A stretch of DNA of 64,000 nt from Rhynchopus sp. YZ270_cl-10 (GCA_964035575.1 OZ037924.1:310001-374000); one strand, 5' to 3'; positions 22,527 through 33,436 are shown, numbered from the stretch's first letter. The notes: a model not told the origin generated them from the letters alone. A program made the numbers and translations.

Positions 22527-23002
22527 TTTTTTGAACATAAAATTGAGCCTCTTTTTAATGGTCCTGTCCTCAATGCATTATTTTGCCTCAGCCTTTGTAC
22601 TATTTTAGTTTATTTTTTTTGTCTTTTTTTTCGTTTGCCCTGAAAAGTTAGCACTCAGAACAAAGCAAAAAAAAATGTCCCCTGTAAAATTGTAAGCCAA
22701 GTCATTTACTTTACAGTCGTGATTGGACATCAACTTAGACCTGCCAAAAAGGAAAGCACCGTAAGATTTCAATATTGCAACGATAATTTCTTTTCAAAGA
22801 AGAAAAGAAAAAGAAATGGCATTATTTTAAACCCACAACGACTCCTTTTTTAGGGCGGTCTTTTTCCCCATTTTTTTTTAAAAATCAGAAAATTGAATTG
22901 GCGGTTCGACATCATGAAAAGAAAAAAAAGTTAAAATCAACGCCTCTTGAAAGCGTTTTGTGTAAGGCCACGTTGTCATTTTTTTTTTAAAATTGAATCC
23001 GA

Positions 23003-23431
23003 TTACCATCCTCCAGCGTGGACGGCGTCGGGACCCTGCTGCACCTTGGCACGCCCGTTGGTGGTAATGAGATCCCCTGAGGGGGAGAAGATGGCGAAGG
23101 TTGGAATACCAGACGCGTTCACAAGCTGCTTGAGGGTGCTCCGCGCCTTCCCGTTAAAATCTGCTGCCAGGTAGTCACCGTGCTGGGCGAAGTAGTCCCA
23201 GAACTCAGCCTCGCTCTTGTCGCTCGAGACGAAGATGATCTCGAAGTTGGGGTTCAGCTTTTTGTAGTCAGCATAGAACTGTGCAAGCACCGGGGTGAAG
23301 GCTCTGCAGGGGGGACACCAGTGCGCACTCACGTACACACCAATAGTCTTCCCTGCAAGCGAGCTGCCTGCCACACCGCTCTTGTCCTTCCTCTTGAACT
23401 CCTCAGACATAGCATCCTGCCAAGGGGACAT
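23003..23431 (-). CDS. Tryparedoxin/nucleoredoxin-like thioredoxin-fold protein
   Basis: 142 residues from MSPWQDAMSEEF. The thioredoxin fold is complete: the active site WCPPC has cysteines at 39 and 42, the cis-proline segment is SGIPTF, and the central stretch FEIIFVSSDKSEAEFWDYFA is typical of the nucleoredoxin/tryparedoxin subfamily. Length and WCPPC suit a kinetoplastid-type tryparedoxin, which passes electrons from trypanothione to peroxiredoxins. Plain nucleoredoxin activity is equally possible and the electron donor cannot be told from sequence. Upstream on the coding strand, element A4 is followed by CTTTTCTTTTAATTT, CTCCCCCTTACAG and then the ATG after 36 nt, a textbook-looking splice acceptor. 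An in-frame upstream ATG at 23491 would precede that acceptor and is rejected. Confidence 0.93.
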   Translation of the reverse strand: MSPWQDAMSEEFKRKDKSGVAGSSLAGKTIGVYVSAHWCPPCRAFTPVLAQFYADYKKLNPNFEIIFVSSDKSEAEFWDYFAQHGDYLAADFNGKARSTLKQLVNASGIPTFAIFSPSGDLITTNGRAKVQQGPDAVHAGGW

Positions 23432-23511
23432 TGTCGTGTTGGTTGGGTGTGTGGGTAGTGTAGAGCTGTAAGGGGGAGGTGTGGAAGGCAAATTAAAAGA
23501 AAAGTTTATAA

Positions 23512-23545
23512 GATGATCCTAAGCCTCTCGTGCTTAGTCACCTTA
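23512..23545 (-). repeat. Structured dispersed element A4 upstream of nucleoredoxin start
   Basis: A perfect family A hairpin (GGTGACTAAGCACGAGAGGC then TTAGGATCATC) about 80 nt upstream of the ATG and about 45 nt upstream of the presumed trans-splice AG. It is the best single example of the element-to-acceptor arrangement. Confidence 0.8.
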
Positions 23546-23549
23546 TCAT

Positions 23550-25188
23550 ATTCGTTATCGCACAGCATCAGCTGCGCTGGCAATTAAAAGAGCGGGGATG
23601 AGTACAAAAAAACGTCGTCATAACCATTAGCAGTATCAGTGTTGTTGTGTCGATAATCGCCGAGTAATCCCACCAGGTGGGAGAAATCGGGTCCGTACTC
23701 AATGTTGGTCGAAGCCTTTGTACTACGGAAGGTATAGACGTTGGTACTACAAGGAAATTGCATGAATGCAATTTCCTGTACCTTTGGGGGGGTGAAAAAT
23801 TGCTAAAATAAGAGGCCTTTTTTTATTATTGTGATTTCTCATTGTGTGGGGTTTTTTTTAAAACTAAAAATATTTGTGCTTCTTTTAAATTTACTTTCTG
23901 ACTCCTCTGTTTTTTTTTTTTTTTTTTTTTTGTATTTTTTGCTATTGTGTTTTCCATTACCTTTTTTTGGAAAACTGTATTTTATTGTTGTTGTTTATTT
24001 TTGTTTTTTTTTTTTGAACTTTACCAATTGTTTTTTTTTTGTTGTTTTTTTTTAAATGTCTTTTCTTCTCGACCTTCCCGTTTAAAAAAAAATTGTTGTT
24101 TTTCAAACAATTGTAGGGAGTTGACGTGCATTGTTTTATGGCATGGAAAGGTTGGAGGTGTTCGTCAGAATGAAGCATGAAAGTAAAGAAGAATAACAAA
24201 CAAAACAAAACAAAAAGGAGAAATAAAGTGCAAACAACTCACCAAATATCGGCGGATGCAAGACACAAAAAAAAAAAAAAAAAAAAAAAAAAAACCCCTT
24301 CTTTTGTTTGCAATCTTCAAAACAACAGCCACATTGTTCGAGGGCAAAAAAAACAAATCTCCTACATTTTCTTTTGCTGCTCGGACAGAGAAGACTTTTT
24401 AATTACTTTTTTTTTTTTTTTTCGTCTTTCCCTGCCCCCCTCCTGACCTTTCTCATCCCCCCGGGAAAATTAAATACTGGAAAAAAAGGTGCGTAAAGGA
24501 AAAGGAAAAAACGGACTTGGGTGGTTAGAGAAGATTCTGAAAGGAAAAAGCAGAAATGGTCTAAGTGAAGAAGAACTTCTGATAAAGGTTTTTTTTTGAT
24601 TGAGGTGGACTCAGAAACAACAAAAAAAGAAGTAGGGTAGAAAAAAAAAGTGTCGTTTGGGTTATCGTACATAACAACGTAAAACGGCTTTTCAAATTTC
24701 AATGAAGGTTGGGACGATGAGGGTGTTTACCTTTTTTTTTTGTTTATTTTTCAAGATGTGTCACATCAAATGAAAAAAAAAAGCTAAACGAGATGACTTC
24801 ACAAGCTTCTTACCTAGTCACCTTACAACCTTTAAGGGATGGGGAGAACAAGACATTATTCTTTCTAATATTGATCTTTCTCTTCCAGCATTTTTTTTTG
24901 TTACAAATACAAAAAACTTTTATCTCGTGTGGACGAAAAGATTTTGTAGTGAAACAGGGGAGGGTTTCAAGTTAATTTTTTTTGATTTTATTTTGCACAT
25001 TTTTTCGTTTAGTTTAGAACCCTTCTCCATAATTTTCTTCAAAAAAAAAAAAATTTTTTTTTTTCGAAGATGATTTTTGCAAAAATAAATATTGATATGG
25101 ACTCAGTAGACTCCTCTTCAGTTCCAACAGCGCTAGAACAGAATCTACGCATCCTTATTTTGTGAAGAAAAAAATTTTTCACAAAAAA
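23550..25188. other. A/T-rich low-complexity spacer
   Basis: Long T and A homopolymers with no exon recognised. A possible fifth repeat type, plus-strand GAAGCCTTTGTACTACGGAAG at 23710, resembles GAAGCCTATGTACTACAGAAG near 62426. A segment with GTGTCGATAATCGCC near 23646 resembles GTGTCGACAATCGCC near 30015. Confidence 0.45.
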
Positions 25189-26328
25189 CATAGGGTGAAA
25201 ACGATCGTTTTTTTTTTTTTTTTTTTTTTACGAATCTGGGAAAAAGTGATCGGTCTTTTTTTTTTTTTTTTTTTTTCACGATCGTGAAGAAAAAAAAACG
25301 ATCGTTTTTTTTTTTTTTTTTTCTTCACGATCGTGAAAAAAAAGCACCTTTTTCTTCACGATCGTGAAGGAAAAAAAAAACGATCGTTTTTTTTTTCCCT
25401 TATTATGTCGTTGATCGCTGGCCCACACCAGGGAGGGAGCCCCCACAGGTGCCCACAACCCCCCTGAAATCGGCCGAGAGTAACTTTTAGCGGTGTTTTG
25501 ACGTAAAATGTCACCTTTTTTGCCATTTTTGGGGTGTACTTTTCTGGGACAAAATTCGCAAAACCCGAAATACGAATCGTAAAAAATCGCGACATTCTAT
25601 GACATGCGTATACCATGAAGCAGCACGTCACGTGCATGTCATGTAACATGCACATGTAATATCGCCAAAAACCTAGTCGTAGTAACATCATCACTAAACC
25701 CCTGTCCATCCAATACAATTCACACTCTTTGTGGGTGGCCTTGTTGCCTTATTGCCACAGTAATTTTTGGCCCAGGCATGCTCTTGAAGCATGGCAATTT
25801 AGTGTGTATGGGGCAGGGTGTTGTTTTGTTCTGAATCCCCTATGTTATAATATCTAAGTCAATTGCGGGTGGTGGTTTGTGTAGCGTGAGGCACTCTTTT
25901 TAACCCTTTATGGACCAAGAGGACATTTATTCCAATTGTGGTGGGGGATGCGGCGTTCAACACCAGGCCAAGTTGGCCAAAACCCCCAACTTTTGTACTG
26001 TCCAACCTCTGTACAATTACGGCATATTTCGTTGTCTGGTGGTCTGAAGAGTGATCTGACCATATTCTCCAGGTATAACAAATGCCCAAATAATGCATTG
26101 GCGAAGGAATTTTGCACTTTTGACCATCACACATTACTTGTATTTTTACCGGTTTTTTAATGAGTACAACCTATGTAAGAGCACGCTGTCCCACAGATTT
26201 TAGAATTTGGGGGGGTCACGCAAGGATGATACGCCTGTATTTTCAACTTACCTTCCTTCACCCCCCCTGTAAGGGCAACCGTAGGTGAAGTAAGGTATAG
26301 TATTGAAATCGATGTGGGGGGGGGAAAG

Positions 26329-27324
26329 GGTCAATTTTACAAAACCAGATTTTGAGGAAAATTTTAGCTGAAAATGGGCCCCACGTATAAGCAACCGGGC
26401 TCATATTTCTCAAAATTAAGTGGTCAAAAAATTGTCCAATTTTCGAGATTGACCCCACCACTGCACGGGCGGAGCCCAAAAATGCAAACAAGGATCCTTT
26501 TTAATTTGTTCTCTTGAAATGTGTAATTTCATGTTTTCGCGAAAAAAAATTACAACTGATCCCTACAAGGGTTGAAGGAAGGTGGTTGAAAACAACAGTA
26601 ACAACAAGGACAAGTAATTGCTAAGGAAAAACGGGTGTGATGTGGAAAACTCCGCGCGATTTTCGAAACCACTGTAGCATCCTGGCGATTTGCTGGAGGT
26701 GCTGATGTGCCTGGTGTGATCGATGTGTTGTAGTCTGTGCATTCTGTGTTCCTTCCGCACTGCTCCAACGACGACGACAATGTGGGGAGCCTGTGGACAA
26801 AAACGAGCTGGAACACGCCGAGCCTGCCGAGCCGACGTCCAACAACGCTATCAAGCAGATGGTGCTGGACGAAGAGGACAGCCCCCCTTCTTGAACGTTT
26901 CAGATGCTGGCGTCCCAGTGGGTCTGGCAGCTTACGAAGAGCGTTAGCATACCTGCAGAAGAGCAGAATGCTGGGCGTGTTGTAGATTATTTCTACAGGA
27001 TGGAGTTCCACATCACACCCCGTTTTTTTTCCGATAGCAATTACTTGTTTTTTTTTTTTTTTTTTTGGTATTTTTTGAGCTGAGATTTTCAAAAAATACC
27101 AAAAATACGAGGGTCAACCGCTGTGATGCTCATTGTCTAGAACACAGGGCTATTTCTTTTTTCGGATTCGCCCGTGCAGTGGTGGGGTCAATCTCGAAAA
27201 TCGGATAATTTTTTGACCACTTAACTAACGAGTTAAATTTTGGGAAATATGAGCCCGATCACTTATACGTGGGCCCATTTTCGGCTAAAATTTTCCTCAA
27301 AATCCGGGTTTGTAAAATTGACCC
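26329..27324. repeat. Inverted repeat with ~155-bp arms
   Basis: The left arm holds GCTGAAAATGGGCCCCACGT and GATTGACCCCACCACTGCAC. The right arm (27169-27324) holds their complements with scattered differences. A partial third copy in the right-arm orientation lies at 27357-27417. The arms enclose another inverted-repeat pair around a GC-richer 340-bp core with no recognised protein. Confidence 0.7.
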
Positions 27325-27543
27325 TTCTGTGAAGGAAGGTTGTGGAAAAGGGTCCTTATTTGCATTTTTGGAATCCGCCCGTGCAGTGGTGGGGTCAATT
27401 TGCAGAATTGGGCAAGTTCTTGCAAGACAACGGGTAATGTTTGTTAGCTCTAAGGAGGGAAGGGGAGCGTTTGTAGCTCACACAGCACCCCAAACCCTAG
27501 CCTCTCTGTCCACAGCACACAGCTCTTCCCCTGAGTTACATTT

Positions 27544-27835
27544 GTGCCTCAACATGCTGAGCGCATCTTCAGTACGATGGGTGGGTGGATGAGCGAGAAG
27601 AGGCGCAACCGGCTAGTTGCACCAAAGCTGCACAAGCTTGTGGTCGTAGCACGCAGTTTGCGCGAGAGCAAGCCGCCACAAGCGAATGGTTGGTGGGATG
27701 AGGAGAAGCTGGTGCAGGAGGAGAAGGAGCGTGCGGGAGCTATATTGACTGCGACACGACAGCTGAGGACCCCAAGGTTGATGATGATGCTGAGCATCAT
27801 GACTCTGACATCAGTGAAGGCTCTTGGGACTAAAC
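27544..27835 (+). pseudogene. hAT-family transposase C-terminal fragment
   Basis: The plus strand encodes PQHAERIFSTMGGWMSEKRR followed by NRLVAPKLHKLVVVARSL. This matches the hAT dimerisation-domain signature (S.ER.FS..G...S.RRNRL.P..L..L). A stop lies just upstream in the same frame and no N-terminal or catalytic region of the transposase is nearby, so this is a decayed remnant. It lies inside the 4-kb composite whose TAGGGTG/TAGTGTG ends also look hAT-like. Confidence 0.65.
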
Positions 27836-28359
27836 GCATACAGTCTTGTCCGTACCCATTTCTCCCACACAAGTCACCACCCCCTTGTGACTTGCCTGTA
27901 ACAGTGGAAACGTTTCCCTCCCAGCCGCAAACCCGTTCAGTGTATCGTGAGCCACTGCAGTGACCCACTCACGCTCGACCCTGTCCCTCTTTGTGAACAT
28001 TTCGCCTTCTCCTACGTTGTGCTGAGGAAAACCAAAAAACATGCTCAAAAATGATGTGGGCACGGGGGTCAGACTCCACTTCTGACCACCTAAAATTAGG
28101 TCATACACGTGTTATACCCCAAACTGACCAAGAAATTTTCCCAGTGTTCGATGGTGATCGAATTAAATCGGTGGTAAAAAGTGAAAAATGGGGCATGCCA
28201 GGCCCACGTCAATCAGCCTAAAAATGTTGCAACTTTAAACGCACGTCTCTCCCGTACACCAATACACACTTTTAACACATACAGTACAGCAAGGGAAAAC
28301 CAAGGGAAAATCCACTTTTACCCTGTGTTCTCCTTGTTACGGCTGCACTAACCTAATCA

Positions 28360-28870
28360 TCAAAACTGCTCGATTTTGGCTTTATCTAAAAGATCGACAT
28401 CAATTCTTACGAAATATAATTTATTTTACGATTTTGAGTAGAATTCTGTTTGCAGGGCGAAGTCACGAGGCAGGGGGTGATTTTGGGGGTGAGCGCCAAA
28501 AAAAGTCGTTTTCCTAGGATTGACCCACCTCCCTCCAGCATCCAACGATATGACATTTTTACGAAAGTTGTCGATTCTTGCCTTATTTGAAAGATTGAGC
28601 AAAGTTCTTGTCACACAGAAAAAAAAATGTTTTTACGAAAATGAGTAGAACCCCATTACCCCTACCAACGTGTGGCATTCGTGCGCCACTATAGTGGAAC
28701 TTGCTGGGTAAAAACGGTTTTCTGGTTTTAGTGCCTCGCTGGCGACATCCGTTGGGGGGGATTCTGGTGTGAGAATGTTCTCGATTTTTGCTTTATTTGA
28801 AAGATTCGCCACAAAATCGTTTCAAGGAAAAGAGTCGGTCAAAAAGTCCAAGTAGAACCCCGTATATATT
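28360..28870. repeat. Three diverged copies of a ~95-bp module, ~205-bp period
   Basis: Modules near 28363, 28563 and 28770 share CTCGATTTTGGCTTTATCTA-type starts (TCGATT.TTGC.TTATTTGAAAGAT) and GAGTAGAA or AAGTAGAACCCC ends. The spacers between them are unrelated. The regular spacing suggests an old tandem array or internal repeats of an element. Confidence 0.6.
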
Positions 28871-29233
28871 GGCGCCATTAGCAGAGCCACATATGTGGCT
28901 CCCGTACTGTTAGGGTTAGACTGAAAAAAATAAATAGTTTTTCTGGCCTCAATACCCCAAACTGCGATTTTCTGTTCAGGTAATTTTTGGAAGAGCAACT
29001 ATTTTTCGTGTTTTTTGGTGTTTTCCACCTTCTGGTTAGGTGTGCGCCGGGTCGTCACCTTGGAAACTCTCCCTTGCCACCCATTTCACGCCCATGCCCC
29101 TTGTACTACTAGGGGAAAAAAAAAACGATCGTGAAAAAAAAAAACGATCGTGAAAAAAAAAAAAAAAATGTCAAGATCTTGAAAAAAAGTTCAAGATCTT
29201 GAAAAAAACCGTCACGATCGTTCTCACACTATG

Positions 29234-29855
29234 AAAAAACAAATGTTTCCAAAATAAAAAAATTAAGTTCAAGAAGAGTCCTAAACGACGATGAGATATG
29301 CAAAAAAAAAAAGTTCAAGAAATGATGAAACACCTACCCAAAAAAAAAGAATAAAAAAAAAATCCCCCCTCACCCTTGATCCCTGATCTAGTTCAAAAAA
29401 AAGAGGGGAGGAGGATACCTTTCCCCCCTCCGCCTATACCCTCTTCGTTTATCCCCACACTCCCGCCCCTTCTCCACCAGACTCAATTAATTAGCCTCTA
29501 CAACGAAGTTCTATCTTGTGTGTAGACCTCCCCTTCGCAACCTGTTCCCTTGCCTCCACTTTAAAAAAATGGGGAAAATATTCAATAGTGGTGAGTGTTT
29601 TTTTTTTTTTTAGTTTTTTTTTTGGGGGAAGCTTTACTCAATCAAAAAAAACAAAAACTTTGAGCAAACCAAAAATAAAATAAAATATAAGCCCTCCCCA
29701 CTGCCCCCACTGCCTCTTGGGTACAAAAGGGGGGGTGGGTTTTTGTTAAGGGGGGGCTGGGATATGGGGGTAATGGGGGGGGGAAAATGGAAAAAAAATA
29801 AAATAAAAAAGCACAATGTTCCCACCAGGCCTTCGCTGGTCGGTTTTTGTTTTCT
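29234..29855. other. Spacer 3' of eIF1
   Basis: A-rich runs, a C/T-rich patch (29400-29550) and G-runs (29730-29790). No exon recognised. Confidence 0.4.
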
Positions 29856-31335
29856 CTAGAAACCGTGGAGAACAAGTGCGCTCTTCTTAACGATACCCTG
29901 TAAAGTAGGTGTGGGTGTGGTGGTGCTTGCATTACAGAGTATTGGTTGTGGCTTGTAGTAGTAGAGAATAAAAAACGTTGGCCACCTTGGGTAGGTGTTC
30001 ACTATTTGTTGGTGTGTCGACAATCGCCTAAGGACCCGCTTGGGGAACCTCGGGTCTGCTGTTCCACAAGTTTGTTGTCAGGGATGATGTCATTTCCCCA
30101 GCCAGAGTTCATAATTTTGGCAATAAACAAAAAAATGGTAGTTGCTAATGGCACCTCGACTGACCCACATACGATACCAACCCCGAAAGTACAAATTCCC
30201 GGCCAAAAGAAGGTGTAAAAAGGAAACCCGGTCCGTACCGTAGTGTGAACGGGGGCGGGGGGGAAAGGAATAACGCATACCTGTGAAGTTAGGAAGCCGG
30301 AAGCATTTTCACGTTGATCACCCTGAAGCTGGAGAACAGTTCCTGTTGTGGGGACGGAGGGGTGTGGTGTGGTGGTTCATCATCCAGTGGACCCCGGGTG
30401 AAAGCATAAAGCATCCTGCGGCCAACAAGGGGGGGGAAACCCCCTTTTAAAAAAAAGGATGGGAAATATAAACAGAGCGAAATTCAAGAAAACTTCAAGG
30501 GGGAAAAAAGATAGTGCAAACGCCTCTGCACTGACACTCCGTGGGTTATCGAACCCACGAGACTGTTTGCACTTGGGTGGTGCTTACCTGGGGAAAACTG
30601 TAAGCATCTCCCAATAATTGGGTATCACATTGGTTAAAATTCCAAATATATTTGACGAACTGACGTGCTAGGCATACCGAGATCCTTGTCCTCGACGATA
30701 CTGCCGTTGCACGAAAACTGCTTCTTGAACGCCTTCAACAGTTTCTTGAAGTCAAGCTCAGGGTGGAGCCCCTGGATGGTTGTGATACACTTTCTACCGT
30801 TGCGCTGCTGACACCGGATGTGAACAGCGTTGTCCTTCTTGCCTACGCTGCCGACGTTGTCAGTTTGCTTGTCACCGAGGGCACCCTCGATAGCTTCCGC
30901 TCTGTGAAGAAGTTAAGATAAAATTATTTTTGACATTCCATCAAATTCGTCTAAAATAGAAGAAAACTTATTAAATGTGAATATTCTCCTGTGCAGGAAT
31001 TTTTGAAACCAGAAAGATAATCTGACTTCAGGATAATTGTGGGTTTGTGGGTTGTGTTTTTTTGAAACATTGTTGGAGTAGTGTAGTTGCCTCGGTTGTG
31101 TTGCCACAGTTGTGCAAGCTCCACTGTGTGTTTTTTTTTCTTCTGATGACTTTTGGATAGTCTGAAGTCTTGCTTCGTCACCAAAAAATAAATGGCGATT
31201 TTGTGAAGTAATAAGACATGATTTTGTGTTGTCAAAATAAACTCAAAAAAAAAGAGGGGGGAAGGGAGGGAACCCATACGAGACAATAAAATCTTGCCCA
31301 CCGGCGTGGTCCTCGTGCACAAAACCAGCGCTCAT
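29856..31335 (-). CDS. Translation initiation factor eIF1 (SUI1), four exons
   Basis: Reconstructed by hand from exons 31335-31280, 30901-30678, 30342-30281 and 29897-29856; phases 2, 1 and 0 agree at every junction, giving 127 residues. Exon 2 encodes the SUI1 core with VHIRCQQRNGRKCITTIQGL and FKKQFSCNGSIVED. Exon 3 gives VLQLQGDQRENASGFL. Exon 4 gives only 13 residues ending LVLHGF, the invariant eIF1 C-terminus (family KVHGF). Donors are GTATGG, GTATGC and GTATGC; acceptors are TTCACAG, CAACAG and TTTACAG. Exon 1 (MSAGFVHEDHAGG...) fits in phase but is short and therefore the least certain. eIF1 binds the 40S subunit near the P site and governs start-codon selection. Introns 2 and 3 carry elements B3 and C3. 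Confidence 0.9.
30134..30212 (-). repeat. Structured dispersed element C3 in eIF1 intron 3
   Basis: Sense strand GGTTGGTATCGTATGTGGGT then CAGTCGAGGTGCCATTAGCA and ACTACCATTTTTTTG. About 235 nt from the exon 4 acceptor. A further tRNA-like stretch, GTGTCGACAATCGCC on the plus strand, lies at about 30015 in the same intron. Confidence 0.65.
30398..30590 (-). repeat. Structured dispersed element B3 (longest copy) plus a family C fragment
   Basis: Family B here keeps a 9-bp perfect closing stem, 30513-30521 with 30575-30583 (AGTGCAAAC/GTTTGCACT). Inside is a 7-bp hairpin GTGGGTT-CGAT-AACCCAC (30541-30558), a close match to a tRNA T-arm. The sense strand ends with CTTTTTTC. The next sense bases downstream hold a piece of family C (GGCCGCAGGATGCTTTATGC, about 30400-30425). 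Confidence 0.75.
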
Positions 31336-31536
31336 AAAAGAGTGTGTAGCTTCTTTTGGGGGAAAAAAAAAAAGGAAGGTGTTTTTTCTTAGTGAGGTTG
31401 CGGGTGTGTGGTCTAGCTTTGTTGTGTGGGTTTGGGTTCGGGTTTGGATGAGGGGCTGGGGTCAGGAACAAAATTAAAAAAAGACCTTTTTTTTTCCTTT
31501 TTCCGACAGAAATGAAGAGAAAAAAAAAAATGAGAA

Positions 31537-32232
31537 CCATAGCTAGAGAATGCACAACATGCGCATCATGCGCATAATTGTGTTATTCGCATGTTTTTTT
31601 TGTGTGTTTTTTGTATGTCATTGAGGTGATCCAGTCTCACGCTTTTTCACACATTTTCACTTGGTTTCACACATTTTCACTTGGTTTCACACATTTTCAC
31701 ATGGTTTCACGGTGTGAAAAAGTGTGTACGAAAGTGAAAAAAAAACTGCTTCACGCACTCTGAGTGGATTCCTCCAGAAAAAAAACTTGGTGTTTTCACA
31801 TGGTTTCACACATTTTCACTTGGTTTCACTTGGTTTCACATGGTTTCACATATTTTCACTTGGTTTCACACATTTTCACATGGTTTCACATGTTTTCACA
31901 TGGTTTCACACATTTTCACTTGGTTTCACATGGTTTCACTTGGTTTCACATGGTTTCACATGGTTTCACATGGTTTCACATATTTTCACTTGATTTCACA
32001 CATTTTCACCTTGGTTTCACACGTTTTCACTTATTTTCACATTTTCACCTTGGTTTCACACGTTTTCACTTATTTTCACATGTTTTCACGGTGTGAAAAA
32101 GTGTGGAAAAGTGTGCGCTGGATCACCTCAGTCATGCACCAAAAAAAAAAAAAACACAAAAAAAATGTGCGCACGACAATTTGTGTTTTTTTTTTACACA
32201 ATTTGCTCATGATGCGCATTCTGTATCTATGG
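31537..32232. mobile_element. Inverted-repeat element with TTTCACATGG minisatellite
   Basis: Terminal inverted repeats of about 100 bp: the left end starts CCATAGCTAGAGAATGC and includes GCGCATCATGCGCATAATTG. The right end is its complement with A-run length changes. An inner arm GAGGTGATCCAG (31623) pairs with CTGGATCACCTC at about 32128. Between the arms, 31640-32090 is a minisatellite of 10-11-bp variants of TTTCACATGG/TTTCACTTGG. The frames it opens (Ser-His-Gly-Phe-Thr and similar) are not genes. Confidence 0.7.
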
Positions 32233-32268
32233 AGAACCAGGCTGGGGGTGTGAGAAACGGGAGGAGGT

Positions 32269-32427
32269 ACACGACGCGGTCCAGAGGCACCTGACAAGTG
32301 AAATCACTTGTCATAAAAATGACATGTAAATCACTTGTCATGACAAGTGATTCACTTGTCATTCACTTGTCATGTCAATTTCACTTGTCACTATGACAAG
32401 TGAAATTGGTCCTGGACCGCGTCGTGT
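32269..32427. mobile_element. 159-bp hairpin element
   Basis: Perfect 16-bp terminal inverted repeats, ACACGACGCGGTCCAG and its complement. Between them are at least six copies of the palindrome-forming TGACAAGTGA/TCACTTGTCA in both orientations. MITE-like, and almost entirely self-complementary. Confidence 0.75.
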
Positions 32428-33139
32428 AGAAGAGACAGACAAGACACACATCTGCACAAGACTGTGTTTTGGTTAGCAAAACATAACCCAGGGTGCAATG
32501 CGGTCTTTGTACGTTGCCATGGACACAACGTTAAATTTGTGGCCTTGTATGCAAAATATTATTTCAGACACTTTCTATTGAATAGAAGGTATAACAGGGT
32601 GCAATGTGCCCAAACTTTTTTTACTGTGTGTAATATGAAAAGAGAGGCCTTATATGCAAAATAGTAAACGACTTCAGGATATGGCAGTTAAATGAAATAA
32701 AGAAACCATTTGTTTTCGCTTATCGCTTGTATGCATAAAAAAAAAAGACATCGTGGAAAGTACTCTGCCATGTTCCCACGGAAACAGATTTGGCAAAAAG
32801 TCACGTTTCAGAGATTATTTTTTTTCCCACTGTAACCTACTGAAGTAGACGTGACGCTGTGTTTTACTAAAAATATTTTTTTCCCCTCATTGTTTTGTTT
32901 GATTTTCCCCCCCCTTCTGCGCTGGCTTCCAGCCGCACTTTACTTTGTCCTTTTGAATGGATCAAAGAAAAAAATAGGGTTTTAAAATTTTGCTCTTTTT
33001 TTTTGCCGTTTATTTTATGGAAATCCAACACAGCCCCAAAAAAATGGACTGGTTTTTTTTTTTTGTTTTGTTTTGATAAATGACGTACCGATTCAGGCAT
33101 GAACATTCAATCTACATCAAAAACTATTAAAAAAAAGTG

Positions 33140-33300
33140 AAGTTGATAGTGCAAAACGCCTCTGGGACGAAGGCACTGGCACTCCGCGGGTTATCAAAAG
33201 AAAAGTAAAGTTATTAATGCAGGCACCTCCGACTGACCCACGTACGATGCCAGCCATCCGGATGAAAGCACAAGTACCCTGCGGCCAACAGAAAAACTTA
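33140..33300 (-). repeat. Structured dispersed elements C4 + B4, 3' of HSP90
   Basis: The best full-length family C copy: sense GTTGGCCGCAGGGTACTTGT, GCTTTCATCCGGATGGCTGG, CATCGTACGTGGGTCAGTCG, GAGGTGCCTGCATTAATAAC, then CTTTACTTTTCTTTT. The 3' half of family B follows directly (GATAACCCGCGGAGTGCCAG to GCACTATCAACTTCACTTTT). GCAGG near the start can pair with CCTGC at the end of the C unit. The cluster begins about 135 nt after the HSP90 stop codon. Confidence 0.75.
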
Positions 33301-33436
33301 ATGTCAGGGGCAATAGCTAAAAAGCCCCCCAATAATTTCTCAAGGGGGGGATCAAACCCCAAAAAAATAATCCGAGTAACCATTTTATTTTGGACCTCTT
33401 GAAACAATAACCTTTTAAAAAAAAAACTCAAAAGGC

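Larger units (their letters stand above)
21729..23002. other. Spacer between ALG11 and nucleoredoxin-like gene
   Basis: Contains a G/T microsatellite (about 21744-21764), a purine run, a hairpin (21874-21960), a family B fragment (22184-22223) and a family C plus A cluster (22417-22526). The remainder is A/T-rich, and no exon is recognised. Confidence 0.45.
25189..29233. mobile_element. 4-kb inverted-repeat composite of DNA-transposon relics
   Basis: The ends CATAGGGTGAAAACGATCGT (25189) and the complement of the right end, CATAGTGTGAGAACGATCGT (ending 29233), match at 18 of 20 positions. Each is followed inward by A/T runs punctuated by ACGATCGT or CACGATCGTG palindromes. The flanks are A-rich, so the target duplication cannot be read. 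Inside are a large inverted repeat (26329-26484 versus 27169-27324), a nested smaller one (about 26605-26655 versus 26998-27046), a hAT transposase tail and a 205-bp-period repeat. Several insertion events appear stacked here. Confidence 0.6.
31336..33436. other. Spacer between eIF1 and HSP90
   Basis: Holds two inverted-repeat elements (31537-32232 and 32269-32427) and the C4+B4 cluster. Plus-strand GGGTGCAATGYGGTCTTTGT-like and TATATGCAAAATA-like segments recur between 32490 and 32665 (for example CTTGTATGCAAAATATTA and CTTATATGCAAAATAGTA), a short diverged duplication. No exon recognised. Confidence 0.45.

Noticed and set aside
27544-27963. Functional hAT transposase
   Set aside because: Only the dimerisation tail is recognisable, with a stop just upstream in frame and no catalytic region nearby.
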